Below are positions 24,968 through 33,980 of a stretch of 38,677 nt of DNA, piece after piece; the first letter of the stretch is position 1; every line of letters begins with the position of its first letter. The notes under the pieces are model-generated. The model did no database searches and had not been told where the DNA came from. It saw only the letters and a program-made list of their open reading frames with translations. This DNA comes from Prevotella sp. UBA1705 (GTDB taxonomy: Bacteria; Bacteroidota; Bacteroidia; Bacteroidales; Bacteroidaceae): positions 1,302 to 39,978 of the forward strand of contig DCJH01000014.1 in assembly GCA_002317385.1 (NCBI GenBank). Direction: 5' to 3'. The translations under genes and the position numbers were made by a program.

Positions 24968-26227
24968 ATGCGAAACAAGTTTTCTTTCTCACTGATCAGC
25001 ATGATGATGTTTGCGATGTGCGCCTTCGGTGCCGGCAGTCGCTTCACCCTCGTGATTGATGCGGGCCATGGCGGCACCGACCATGGGGCCCCGGGAGCCT
25101 ATTCCAGCGAGAAGAACCTGACGCTGAAATATGCTCTGGCATTCGGCAGAATGGTGGAGCGCAATTGTCCCGACGTGCGAGTGGTCTATACTCGGACTAC
25201 CGATATTTTCATCCCCTTGTACCAACGGGCCGAGATTGCCAACCGCAACAAGGCCGACCTCTTCCTTTCTTTCCACATCAATGCGTTGGACGGCATCCAC
25301 ACCGCCCATGGCTTTCAGTCGTGGACACTGGGCAAGGGCGAGCGTACAGGCGATAAAGGTCTCCGCGAGAACCTCGATGTGGCTAAGCGCGAGAACTCTG
25401 TTATTTATCTCGAAAAGGATTATCGCACAGTGTACAAAGGCTTCGACGCCAACTCTGCAGAGAGTGATATCATGTTCGAATTTATCGCCGATAAGAATCG
25501 TGAGCGCAGTGTGGAGCTGTCCCGACTCTTACAGCGAGAGGTGTGCAAGGCCACGGGACGGCAAGACGGTGGCTCCCATCAGAACAATCTGGCAGTGCTT
25601 CGACTCACCTCCATGCCGGCGGCGTTGCTTGAACTCGGCTTTATCTCCACGCCCGACGAGGAGGATTTCCTGAACTCCGACGAGGCAGTGGGGCTCTATA
25701 CCAAGGGCATCTACAATGCTTTCATGCTCTATAAGAACAAGGCCGATGGCAATATCTCGGTGCCTTTCCGCGATAGCACTTCGGATGTAGCCGCCAATGT
25801 GGTGCCCGTTGAGCCTGTGAAACCGGCGACAACTACTTCGCGGCGACGTCGCAACACCGAGGACACCCCGGCGCAGAAGTCCTATGTAAAGCCCGCTGAT
25901 GCTCCCAAGCCTGCCAAGAAGGAGGTGGTGTCGGTCCCAACAGGTAGGGTAAACGACAGCAAACCGGTGTTCAAGATCCAGATTTTTACGTCTACCGCAG
26001 CATTGAAAGCCGGTGACCGCAATTTCAAGGGCTTGGAAAACTGTGAGTTTTACGAGGATGGCATTCATAAGAAATATACTTTCGGAGCCAGCAATAACTA
26101 TAATGAGATATATCGTTTGCGCAAGCAGATACTTGATAAGTTCCCCGAATGCTTCATCATTGCCTTTAAAAATGGTAAGAAGATGGACGTGAACGAGGGT
26201 ATCAGGGAGTTTAAGGCCAATCGCTGA
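24968..26227 (+). CDS. amiC: N-acetylmuramoyl-L-alanine amidase with SPOR-like C-terminus
   Basis: Periplasmic zinc amidase that removes stem peptides from glycan strands, usually for daughter-cell separation. The 419-residue protein has a signal peptide (about residues 1-22), then an Amidase_3 domain with the zinc ligands His in DAGHGG, Glu in YSSEKNLT and His in LSFHINA, and the catalytic Glu in ALLELGFIS. A Pro/Lys-rich linker (about 270-325) leads to a C-terminal SPOR-like domain beginning VFKIQIFTST, which would target denuded septal glycan. The upstream in-frame ATG lies inside folB. The MlaD-like gene follows 24 bases later. Confidence 0.88.
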   Translation: MRNKFSFSLISMMMFAMCAFGAGSRFTLVIDAGHGGTDHGAPGAYSSEKNLTLKYALAFGRMVERNCPDVRVVYTRTTDIFIPLYQRAEIANRNKADLFLSFHINALDGIHTAHGFQSWTLGKGERTGDKGLRENLDVAKRENSVIYLEKDYRTVYKGFDANSAESDIMFEFIADKNRERSVELSRLLQREVCKATGRQDGGSHQNNLAVLRLTSMPAALLELGFISTPDEEDFLNSDEAVGLYTKGIYNAFMLYKNKADGNISVPFRDSTSDVAANVVPVEPVKPATTTSRRRRNTEDTPAQKSYVKPADAPKPAKKEVVSVPTGRVNDSKPVFKIQIFTSTAALKAGDRNFKGLENCEFYEDGIHKKYTFGASNNYNEIYRLRKQILDKFPECFIIAFKNGKKMDVNEGIREFKANR

Positions 26228-26251
26228 ACGATGGAACGTAAGATTTGAGAC

Positions 26252-27175
26252 ATGAGTTTTTTGACAAAAGAAGTTAAGATAGCCATTGTGGCCATAGTGG
26301 GAATTGTATTGTTATTCTTCGGATTGAACTTCCTTAAGGGTAGGTCTTTCTTTTCCGACAACAGTTCCTACTATATCCATTTCGCCGATATCAGTGGTCT
26401 GTCTGCATCCAATCCTATCTACGCCGACGGCTATCAGGTAGGTGTGGTGAAGGAAATTCATTACGACTATAAGGGTAATCATGGGGCCATCGTTGAGTTC
26501 GATGTCAACGGAGACCTACGCATCCCCAAGGGATCGTCGGCAGAGATTGTGAGCGATATTATGGGAAATGTGAAGATGAACCTGCTCATGGCCAATAATC
26601 CACGGGAGCGTGTGGAGCCGGGAGACACCCTTGTTGGGGTAATCAACGGTGGCATGATGGGCCGGATGGCACAGCTCATGCCAACCATAGAGAAGATGAT
26701 TCCCAAGATTGACAGCATCCTCACCAGCATCAATACCCTTATGGCCGACCCGGCGCTGGCCAAATCGCTCCACAATATGCAGACTATCTCAGCCAATCTC
26801 ACTACGACAACAGTGGGCTTGAACACCTTGGTGGCTGGATTGAACGCCCAGGTGCCCGGACTGATGGGTAAGGCCGACATGGCTTTGACCAAGGCAAGCA
26901 CGACGCTCGACAATACTTCTAAACTGACAGCAAACCTTGCAGCTGTAGACGTTGCAGGCACAATGGCCAAGGTAGACCAGACGTTGGCCAACGTACAGAG
27001 TGTCACTGCTCGTCTGAACAGCAACGAAGGTTCGCTCGGTTTGCTCATGAACGATCCAAGTCTGTATCATAACCTCAACGCCACGGTGCAGAGTGCAGAC
27101 TCGCTGCTCACCAATTTCAAGGCGCATCCCAAGCGTTATGTTCACTTCTCCGTGTTCGGAAAGAAGGATAATTAA
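26252..27175 (+). CDS. MlaD/MCE family lipid-transport protein
   Basis: A 307-residue protein anchored by one N-terminal membrane helix (about residues 8-28), followed by an MCE domain (about 38-115) starting YYIHFADISGLSASNPIY, then a long helical region with repeated Leu/Asn/Thr periodicity and the NEGSLGLLMNDPSLYHNLN motif common at the end of MCE proteins. MCE proteins carry phospholipids or other lipids across the periplasm as part of an ABC system (MlaE/MlaF); those partners are not in this window. It lies directly behind the amidase, and a terminator follows. Confidence 0.85.
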   Translation: MSFLTKEVKIAIVAIVGIVLLFFGLNFLKGRSFFSDNSSYYIHFADISGLSASNPIYADGYQVGVVKEIHYDYKGNHGAIVEFDVNGDLRIPKGSSAEIVSDIMGNVKMNLLMANNPRERVEPGDTLVGVINGGMMGRMAQLMPTIEKMIPKIDSILTSINTLMADPALAKSLHNMQTISANLTTTTVGLNTLVAGLNAQVPGLMGKADMALTKASTTLDNTSKLTANLAAVDVAGTMAKVDQTLANVQSVTARLNSNEGSLGLLMNDPSLYHNLNATVQSADSLLTNFKAHPKRYVHFSVFGKKDN

Positions 27176-27529
27176 TTTAAATATCGTCTAAATAGAAATA
27201 CGAATGTTTCACGACTTCCGATTTACTCGGAAGTCGTTTTCGTTTGTATTGGTTTAGGATAAGAATGGATGTTTCACATGGAAAGCCCTTTTTTGTAGAC
27301 TAATCGCTATCTGCTTTATAATCAATGGCTTTCAATTATGCAAGTATAAATTATCCTATGTGGTTGGATAGGAGCCTCTAAATGGCGTGAATAGAGTGAG
27401 TTACAAATGCCTTGAAGAAAACATTCTGGCGTATTGATTTGCGGATGAGAGAAAAGTTTGCTAAATTTGCATCTGCAATAAGACTAAGAGAGGTCTCCCT
27501 CAAACAACCAGTCATAATCCAAATTGCTA
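27176..27529. promoter_or_regulatory. Spacer before dnaA: terminator, then dnaA promoter
   Basis: A 354-base gap without a gene. A hairpin ACGACTTCCGA (27211-27221) with TCGGAAGTCGT (27227-27237) and a T-rich tail ends the MlaD transcript. The dnaA promoter is a textbook match: TTTG at 27438-27441 and TAAATTTG at 27462-27469, 20 bases apart. I looked for DnaA boxes; only a weak TTATCCTAT (27352-27360) was seen, so this is not an obvious replication origin. Confidence 0.75.
27211..27245 (+). terminator. Terminator after the MlaD-like gene
   Basis: An 11-base perfect stem with a 5-base loop, followed by TTTCGTTTG. Positions of the arms are 27211-27221 and 27227-27237. Confidence 0.8.
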
Positions 27530-28939
27530 ATGATAGTAAGTCCTGATGCTCGTTGGGACAAAGCGCTTGCGCTCATTCGCAAGAACGTCTCCGAGCAGAT
27601 ATATAACACATGGTTCAGTCCAATCGTCTTCGAGCACTACGATGAGGCTCGCAAGATGATATTGGTTCAGGTGCCCAGCCCATTTGTGTATGAGTACTTG
27701 GAAGAGAACTTTGTGGACCTACTCGGCAAAGTGCTGCATCATTGCTTTGGAAATGGCATTGGCTTGTCGTACCGCGTGGTGACCGACAAGGAGCACAACC
27801 TCTCTCAGGACCTTGAAGCTGAGCCTGCCGGCAGTTTGGAACAGCCCAAGCCTCGCACCAAGGCCAATCAGAGTCCGACGGTTCTCGACGCTGCCCAGCC
27901 GCAGCAGATCGACCCTCAGCTCAACCCCCATCTCACCTTTGCAAACTATATTGAGGGCAATAGCAACAAGTTGCCGCGCTCCGTGGGCATGTCTATTGCC
28001 GAGCATCCTAATACGATGCAGTTCAATCCGATGTTCATTTATGGACCTTCCGGATGCGGCAAGACGCATCTTATCAATGCCATCGGTGTTAAGGCCAAGC
28101 AGCTTTATCCGCAGAAACGAGTGCTGTATATCAGCGCACGCCTATTCCAGGTGCAATATACCAATGCGGTGTTGCAGAACTCGGTCAACGATTTCATCGG
28201 GTTCTATCAGACCATCGATATGCTCATTGTGGACGATATTCAGGAGTGGGTGAGTGCAACGAAGACGCAAGAAACATTCTTTCACATCTTCAATCACCTG
28301 TTCCGCAACGGCAAGCGCATCATTCTGGCATCCGACCGCCCGCCTGTTGACCTCAAGGGCATGCCCGACCGCCTGCTCACCCGGTTCTCATGCGGCTTGA
28401 TTGCAGAGCTGGAGAAGCCCAATACACAGCTTTGCATTGATATCTTGGAGAACAAGATTCGTCGCGACGGACTGAAGATCCCTCGTGATGTGGTACAGTT
28501 TATTGCAGAGACGGCGAGCGGAAGCGTGCGCGATTTGCAGGGTGTGATTAATTCGCTGATGGCCTATTCCATTGTTTATAATTGCGATATCGACATGCAC
28601 TTGGCTGAGCGCGTCATCAAACGGGCAGTCAAAGTAGACGATGAACCGTTGACTATCGACGACATTCTGGAGAAAGTCTGCGACCATTATAATGTTACTC
28701 CGGCTCAGGTCAACTCCAAATGCCGTAAGCAAGACTACGTGAAGGCTCGTCAGGTATCTATGTATCTCGCTCAGAAATACACCAAGATGCCTGCCAGCAG
28801 GATAGGCAAGTTGGTGGGAGGAAGAGACCATTCCACCGTGATTCATAGCTGCGCCCAGGTAGAGAAGCGTCTCCAGGTGGACCGCCTATTCAGCGATGAC
28901 CTGGCGAGTATAGAGAATTCATTTAAGTTGAAGAATTGA
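27530..28939 (+). CDS. dnaA: Chromosomal replication initiator DnaA
   Basis: AAA+ ATPase that opens the replication origin. The 469-residue protein has domain I (about 1-80, starting VSPDARWDKALALIRKNV), a variable linker rich in Gln/Pro (about 90-135), the AAA+ core with Walker A GPSGCGKTH (Lys178) and Walker B MLIVDDIQ, sensor and arginine-finger regions (LASDRPP, MPDRLLTRFSCGL), and the DNA-binding domain IV signature GGRDHSTVIHSCAQVEKRL. ATG 27530 was preferred over the in-frame TTG at 27524. It is monocistronic, with a good promoter and terminator. Confidence 0.96.
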   Translation: MIVSPDARWDKALALIRKNVSEQIYNTWFSPIVFEHYDEARKMILVQVPSPFVYEYLEENFVDLLGKVLHHCFGNGIGLSYRVVTDKEHNLSQDLEAEPAGSLEQPKPRTKANQSPTVLDAAQPQQIDPQLNPHLTFANYIEGNSNKLPRSVGMSIAEHPNTMQFNPMFIYGPSGCGKTHLINAIGVKAKQLYPQKRVLYISARLFQVQYTNAVLQNSVNDFIGFYQTIDMLIVDDIQEWVSATKTQETFFHIFNHLFRNGKRIILASDRPPVDLKGMPDRLLTRFSCGLIAELEKPNTQLCIDILENKIRRDGLKIPRDVVQFIAETASGSVRDLQGVINSLMAYSIVYNCDIDMHLAERVIKRAVKVDDEPLTIDDILEKVCDHYNVTPAQVNSKCRKQDYVKARQVSMYLAQKYTKMPASRIGKLVGGRDHSTVIHSCAQVEKRLQVDRLFSDDLASIENSFKLKN

Positions 28940-28973
28940 AAAGGGAATGCAAAAGATATGCATTCCCTTTTTT
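28939..28973. terminator. Bidirectional terminator between dnaA and the TonB receptor
   Basis: AAAAGGGAATGCA (28939-28951) pairs perfectly with TGCATTCCCTTTT (28959-28971), with A and T runs on the outsides. It separates two convergent genes. Confidence 0.9.
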
Positions 28974-28999
28974 GTTGTGTTTATTGTTTATTGATTTAC

Positions 29000-31078
29000 T
29001 TACAGTTTAATCTTGATATTGCCGCCGGCCATGATCCAGAGGCCGGGTTGCAGCACGGCACCGAGGTCGTAGTAGCGGTGGCAAGTGATGTTGTCGGCCT
29101 TGACATAGAGCTGCCATGAAGGCGCCGTCCACACCAGTTTGCCATCGAGCTTGCCATAGGGGGCGTAGCCGTTCATGCGCTGCTGCCAGCGGAACGCCCA
29201 CGAAGCCGAGAGCCGTGAGACAATAGGGTGGGAGAGTTCGGCCACAAATTTGTGGCGCAGATACTCCAGCGCGTAGAGCGACCGATAAATTTCGCGGTCG
29301 GTCTCATGCTTCTGATGGATATAGGCGTAGCCCAGTTTCAGAAGCACAGGCACCGTGGCGCTGTGATGGCCAAGCAGAGAGGTGAGATTGGCGGTGGTCT
29401 CCACATTGAATCCCATATTGTCCAACTTACCGATATTCATAGCATGATACTTGGTTGACGCAGCGGTTTCATACACCCAGTCGATCATGTTGGTGCCATG
29501 ACTATAGAATCCACTCACCATCGCCTCGAAGCCATGGGTGCGGAATCGCGTGCCCACTTTGAAGGTGGAGTTGCGCTCCGGCTTGAGGTTGAGGTCGCCC
29601 TGCTGGGCCGGATTGTTGGTGAACAGGTCGGTATAGGTGGGCACACGTAGCGCCTTGTTCCAGCTGGCGTAGAGTTTCCAGTGGTCATCGGGACGATAGC
29701 TCAGGTCTATGCCCGGATAGAGTCGGAAACTCTCGTCGAGCCAGGTGTTGCGGTTGGCCAGTAGTCCAGCCGACAAGGTGAATCCGCCTAATATAATATT
29801 GTGTTCCACAAAGAGGCTCGTGTTGGTACGATTGCCCTCACGAATGTATTGGCGGTCGGTGCCACGGATGTCTTTCCACTGACTTTCGTCGAGCATTTCG
29901 CCATAGGTTGTCGATAGGATATGCTCCCTGTGGACATCGGCTCCCACGGCCGTCTTACCCGCCGCCCAATCGAAATTCAGATTGAGCGAAGCGCCGTAAA
30001 CGTCTGTGCGATGGTAGTTTTCGCCCGCTGCAGCACCTTCGCTTCCCCGTGTGAGCTGGAAATGGTCCAGGTCGCGGTGCCCATAGAGCATGGATCGGAG
30101 TTCCAATCGGGAGAGGAATCGGTTGTCGCTCGACTCGAAGGGACGGATTGAGGCACCTACCGAAGCCATATATCGGCGCGTCTCCTCATACTGGTTGGGG
30201 AATTTGGCCGAATAGAACGTGTTGGCGCCAAAGTCTTGCGACGATATGCCGGCCTGCCAGTCGAGGTCGATGCCCTGCGCAGCCAACGTGCCTTGATAGA
30301 ACGCACGTCGCTTTTTGAAGTCGGAATTATCGGTTCCTCCATCGCTCTGCACATACCCGCCCGATAGCTGATGGCGTGTGGCAAGGCTGCGTTTGCGATT
30401 GTCCAGCCCCGCCCAGGTCACCGCGGCATCGCCTCCGAAGGTCCCGAATGAGCCTCCCTCGGCACTCACGCGCACGTTGCTCTGGTTGTCGGCCTTGGTC
30501 ACGATGTTGATGGCACCGCTGAACGCTGTAGCCCCGAAGATGCGGGCCGAGGCGCCTTCGAGCACTTCGATGCGCTCAATGTCGGACAATGAGACTGGGA
30601 AGTCGGCGGCGGTGTGTCCGGTCTGAGGACTCGACAGGGGCATTCCATTCAGTAGAATGGCAATCTGGTCGAATGTTCCGCCATTGATGGAGATATCCGT
30701 CTGAACACCAAAGCCACCGCGCTGACGGACATCCACGCCCGTGGCTAATTTCAATACGTCGTTGATGGTCTGCGCTTCGGCACGTTGGATGTCGTCGCGC
30801 GAGATGACCTCAACAATCTTGGCTGACTGCAACGCAGTCAGCGGCGCCCTTGAGCCCATGATCTGGACTTCGTCGATGCGCTGTTCCTCGAAGCTGATCG
30901 AGTCGGGGGCAACGATTGGCCGGGTAGAGATGCCATCGGCCTTGGCAAAGGCCAAGGTAGGCACGCTCAATACGCCAATGAGCACTTCCTTGCCCAAAGC
31001 GGCAAAGAGGCTGTAGCCCTTACGATTGAACTGCTTGAAGACGAGCGCAGAGCGCTTGTTGAATACATGTTTTTTCAT
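29000..31078 (-). CDS. TonB-dependent outer-membrane receptor (BtuB-like)
   Basis: A 692-residue receptor importing a scarce ligand across the outer membrane with TonB energy. It has an unusually long, basic N-terminus (about 49 residues, containing FNRKGYSLFAALGKEVLIGV) before the cleavage region LAFAKADG; a TonB-box-like EVQIMGSR near residue 72; the plug domain with INDVLKLATGVDVRQRGG, ISINGGTFDQIAILLNG and IERIEVLEGASARIFGATAFSGAINIVTK in pieces; then the 22-strand barrel ending in an IKIKL strand. The plug resembles cobalamin receptors, but no B12 riboswitch precedes it, so the ligand is uncertain. Start 31078 is placed just after the promoter. Confidence 0.88.
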   Translation of the reverse strand: MKKHVFNKRSALVFKQFNRKGYSLFAALGKEVLIGVLSVPTLAFAKADGISTRPIVAPDSISFEEQRIDEVQIMGSRAPLTALQSAKIVEVISRDDIQRAEAQTINDVLKLATGVDVRQRGGFGVQTDISINGGTFDQIAILLNGMPLSSPQTGHTAADFPVSLSDIERIEVLEGASARIFGATAFSGAINIVTKADNQSNVRVSAEGGSFGTFGGDAAVTWAGLDNRKRSLATRHQLSGGYVQSDGGTDNSDFKKRRAFYQGTLAAQGIDLDWQAGISSQDFGANTFYSAKFPNQYEETRRYMASVGASIRPFESSDNRFLSRLELRSMLYGHRDLDHFQLTRGSEGAAAGENYHRTDVYGASLNLNFDWAAGKTAVGADVHREHILSTTYGEMLDESQWKDIRGTDRQYIREGNRTNTSLFVEHNIILGGFTLSAGLLANRNTWLDESFRLYPGIDLSYRPDDHWKLYASWNKALRVPTYTDLFTNNPAQQGDLNLKPERNSTFKVGTRFRTHGFEAMVSGFYSHGTNMIDWVYETAASTKYHAMNIGKLDNMGFNVETTANLTSLLGHHSATVPVLLKLGYAYIHQKHETDREIYRSLYALEYLRHKFVAELSHPIVSRLSASWAFRWQQRMNGYAPYGKLDGKLVWTAPSWQLYVKADNITCHRYYDLGAVLQPGLWIMAGGNIKIKL

Positions 31079-31087
31079 AAAGCAATG

Positions 31088-31095
31088 CAAAGGTA
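31088..31095 (-). promoter_or_regulatory. -7 element for the BtuB-like receptor
   Basis: Minus-strand TACCTTTG matches TAnnTTTG and ends nine bases before ATG 31078, implying a leader of only a few bases. Confidence 0.6.
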
Positions 31096-31096
31096 A

Positions 31097-31137
31097 TGAT
31101 AATTCACAATTCTCAATTCACAATTCACAATTAATTT
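31097..31137. repeat. AT-rich direct repeats (AATTCACA type)
   Basis: Four copies of an 8- to 9-base unit like AATTCACAATTC follow each other in the gap between the divergent receptor and arabinofuranosidase genes. They belong to the same style of intergenic repeats as those at 2459-3013, with a different unit. Confidence 0.55.
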
Positions 31138-31263
31138 AACCGTGATGGGATGAAGATGATGTAGGTCAGTTGGGTGGAATTATTGTTAGGATGAGGATAG
31201 AGTGTTTTATATTTGATTGATATTCAGCGGTTTGACAACTACTTCTTTTCGGCTTTGGCTTTA

Positions 31264-31351
31264 GTACCTAATCGTCTTCAGATTACTACCTAATCGTCTC
31301 ACGATTAGTACCTTATTGCCACGCGATTAATACCTCATTGCAGAGCCGTTG
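31264..31351. repeat. Array of four 22-base repeat units
   Basis: Units start at 31264, 31286, 31308 and 31330, each beginning with TACCT or TACCTAAT at the same offset; the second contains the dyad TAATCGTCTCACGATTA. Divergence increases toward the fourth copy. The unit is the same as in the palindrome at 20942-21026. It lies between divergent genes, upstream of the arabinofuranosidase promoter. There are no spacers, so it is not a CRISPR array. Confidence 0.8.
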
Positions 31352-31412
31352 CTATTTCACGATAGTGAGAGTTAAATATTGTGATATTGGGAATAATACC
31401 GAAAATAAAGTG

Positions 31413-31420
31413 TATATTTG
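31413..31420 (+). promoter_or_regulatory. -7 element for the arabinofuranosidase gene
   Basis: TATATTTG matches TAnnTTTG, 58 bases before ATG 31479; a TTG at 31387-31389 could be the -33 element with a 23-base gap. Confidence 0.6.
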
Positions 31421-31478
31421 TCAACCAAAACTACAATCACTATTTAAACTATTCATATTAAAATCTCTTAAACCCGAA

Positions 31479-33896
31479 ATGAAAACAAGAATTCTTCTCC
31501 TGTCGGCCCTCCTGGCCGGCGCTGCAAGTGTTTCGGCGCAAGTCACGGTCAATGTAGACGCCTCCCAGCCGGGCCCCAAGGTCTCACCCATGCTCTATGG
31601 CATCTTCTACGAAGACATCAACCATGCGGCCGACGGCGGTCTCTATGCCGAACTCGTGCGCAACCGCTCGTTTGAGGACAACGTACAGTCGGCCGACCAT
31701 TGGAACGCCAAGGGCAACGCCAGCCTGAAGCTCATCAACAAGAATCTACTCAACAAGGCTCAGCGCCGCGCGCTTGAAGTGACCTTCAATGGCGATGGCG
31801 ACGGGTTTAACAACGAGGGTTTCTGGGGCATTCCTGCCGTTCAGGGTCGCACCTACAAGCTTTCATTCTGGGCTAAAGGTAAGCTCAAAGGCAAGCTGAA
31901 AGCTTATCTCGGCTGTGGCTGCGGCAAGAAATCGTTTGCTGAGGCCGAGTTTGAGAGCAAGCAGTTCACGGGCAAATGGACCAAGTTTGAAGCCACGTTT
32001 ACCTCCAAAGTGAGCGATGCGAAGGCCTTTCTGTGGTTTGCTTCCACTGGGAAGGGAGTGGTAGACTTCGACATGGTGTCGCTTTTCCCACCCACTTTCA
32101 ATAATCGCCCCAACGGCATGCGCCCCGATTTGGCCTCGATGCTCCACGACCTGCGCCCCAAATTCTTCCGTTTCCCCGGTGGCTGCTTCGTGGAGGGACA
32201 GAACAGTCCCGACAATGCGTTCCGCTGGGAGCGCACCATCGGACCCGTGGAGGAGCGCATGGGGCATGATAATGTGAACTGGGGCTATCGCACATCCGAC
32301 GGCATCGGGTTCGACGAATACCTGCAACTGGCCGAGGACCTCGGTGCCAAGCCGCTCTATGTGGTCAATATAGGCATCTGGCATGGAGGCTTCACGCCGG
32401 TAGATTCTATCCAGCCATGGATCGAAGAGACGCTCAATGCCCTGGAGTATGCCAACGGATCGGTAACCTCCAAGTATGGTGCGCTGAGGGCCAAGAATGG
32501 TCATCCGGCACCCTATAACATTGAATATCTGGAGATTGGCAATGAGAACAATCAGCCCAATGCCGAACAACAGAGCGACAACTATTATAAGCGCTACGTG
32601 CTTTTCCGCGATGCGGTGCTGGCCAAGTATCCCAAGATGCACATCATTGGCAATGTGGCCGCGTGGGGAACAGATACGCCGACCTGGGACTCCAAGGAGA
32701 CGGTGGAACTCGTCGACGAGCATTACTATCGCTCGCCGGCATGGTTTGCCGACCAGTTCGGCCACTACGATGGCTACGACCGCAAGGGGCCGGCCATCTA
32801 TGTGGGCGAATATGCCGTGACGCAGGGCTATGGCAAGGTGGGCAACCTCGATGCGGCCTTGGGCGAAGCAGTATTCATGATGGGTATGGAGAACAATGCC
32901 GACGTGGTGAAGATGGCCAGCTATGCGCCTATTTTTGCCAATATCAACGAGACACGCTGGCGTCCCGACATGATTCAGTTCACCGCCGACAAGGCACTCG
33001 GCACGCCTTCCTACTATGTGCAGAAACTCATGGCCGACCATGTGGGCACACGTATCATGAAGGTGGAGCAGCACGATCCGTATCAGACGGAGAAGGGAAC
33101 CGAGCGGGTGAAGCCGGCCACGTGCATGGTGGGCGTAGGCACCTGGAGCACTCAGGCCACGTTCCGTCGGCAGGAACTCACGCTCCCTGACAATGCCAAA
33201 ACTACTACGATTAGCGACTTGAACGTGAAGGGCGACTGGAGCCAGGACGGCGACCTGCTGCGCCAGACCTCTACCCACGAGGGCGCCATACGCCTGAATG
33301 CCCGGCAGTTCACCGCCGACGAATATACCTACCGCATCTCTGCCCGCAAGGATGAAGGCCGCGAGGGCTTCACGCTGGTGTTCAACTATGTGGATCCCGA
33401 CAACTATTGCTGGCTCAACATCGGCGGATGGGGCAACGGTCAGCATGGCATCGAGCAGGTCATCGGTGGCGGAAAGTCTATCTTGGTGTCCACTCCGGGT
33501 CACGTGGAGGCCGGTCGGTGGTATGATGTGGAGCTTCACGTCAAGGGCGACAGCATCTATGCCAAGCTCGACGGGCAGCCGCTGTTTGCCACCAAGCTCA
33601 AGCCGAGCACGTTTGCAGGCTTCTTCTCGTCGGCCACCTACGACGAACCTTCGGGCGAATACATTGTGAAGATGGTCAATTCAGACAGTCATCCCACCAC
33701 GGCCCGCATCAATCTGCAAAACCATCAGGCCTCCGAGGCCCGTGTCATCCGTCTGTCGGGCGGGTGTGGCAAGGCTGAGAACACCATCGACGACCGTACC
33801 CATGTGGTGCCCGTGGAGCAGCGGTTGAGCCCCGATGCCCAGGGTGTGAGCGTGGAGATACCTGCCCATTCGCTCAACATTGTGCGGATTAAATAG
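31479..33896 (+). CDS. GH51 alpha-L-arabinofuranosidase, multidomain, exported
   Basis: Releases arabinose from arabinan or arabinoxylan side chains. The 805-residue protein has a signal peptide (MKTRILLLSALLAGAASVSA), an N-terminal region with a CBM4/9-like carbohydrate-binding domain (about 65-200), and a GH51 barrel with acid/base Glu356 in EIGNENNQP and nucleophile Glu444 in IYVGEYAVTQ. The C-terminal beta-sandwich starts at CMVGVGTWSTQATF and is interrupted by a concanavalin-like domain (about 555-710, with NYVDPDNYCWLNIGGWGNG) before it resumes at FFSSATYDEPSGEYIVK. It is monocistronic, with a terminator downstream. Confidence 0.92.
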   Translation: MKTRILLLSALLAGAASVSAQVTVNVDASQPGPKVSPMLYGIFYEDINHAADGGLYAELVRNRSFEDNVQSADHWNAKGNASLKLINKNLLNKAQRRALEVTFNGDGDGFNNEGFWGIPAVQGRTYKLSFWAKGKLKGKLKAYLGCGCGKKSFAEAEFESKQFTGKWTKFEATFTSKVSDAKAFLWFASTGKGVVDFDMVSLFPPTFNNRPNGMRPDLASMLHDLRPKFFRFPGGCFVEGQNSPDNAFRWERTIGPVEERMGHDNVNWGYRTSDGIGFDEYLQLAEDLGAKPLYVVNIGIWHGGFTPVDSIQPWIEETLNALEYANGSVTSKYGALRAKNGHPAPYNIEYLEIGNENNQPNAEQQSDNYYKRYVLFRDAVLAKYPKMHIIGNVAAWGTDTPTWDSKETVELVDEHYYRSPAWFADQFGHYDGYDRKGPAIYVGEYAVTQGYGKVGNLDAALGEAVFMMGMENNADVVKMASYAPIFANINETRWRPDMIQFTADKALGTPSYYVQKLMADHVGTRIMKVEQHDPYQTEKGTERVKPATCMVGVGTWSTQATFRRQELTLPDNAKTTTISDLNVKGDWSQDGDLLRQTSTHEGAIRLNARQFTADEYTYRISARKDEGREGFTLVFNYVDPDNYCWLNIGGWGNGQHGIEQVIGGGKSILVSTPGHVEAGRWYDVELHVKGDSIYAKLDGQPLFATKLKPSTFAGFFSSATYDEPSGEYIVKMVNSDSHPTTARINLQNHQASEARVIRLSGGCGKAENTIDDRTHVVPVEQRLSPDAQGVSVEIPAHSLNIVRIK

Positions 33897-33930
33897 TAGA
33901 AAAGCGATTTCTGAGGAATCATAAAACAAG

Positions 33931-33967
33931 GAAGCCATCCACGCAGAAAGGCGTGGATGGCTTCTTT
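33931..33967. terminator. Bidirectional terminator between arabinofuranosidase and pnuT
   Basis: GAAGCCATCCACGC (33931-33944) pairs perfectly with GCGTGGATGGCTTC (33951-33964), followed by TTTG on the plus side and CTTGTTTT on the minus side. Confidence 0.88.
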
Positions 33968-33980
33968 GTTGTGTCTTGTC

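Noticed and set aside
27176..27529. Possible replication origin next to dnaA
   Set aside because: Only one weak DnaA-box-like sequence and no cluster or AT-rich unwinding repeats; dnaA location alone is not evidence.
31264..31351. CRISPR array
   Set aside because: The 22-base units abut directly without unique spacers, and no cas gene is present.
31079..31478. Cobalamin riboswitch ahead of the BtuB-like receptor
   Set aside because: No B12-box-like core was found in the intergenic region on the minus strand.
31863..33539. A 558-codon minus-strand frame opposite the arabinofuranosidase
   Set aside because: Antisense shadow; His/Ile/Gly-rich translation without recognisable fold.
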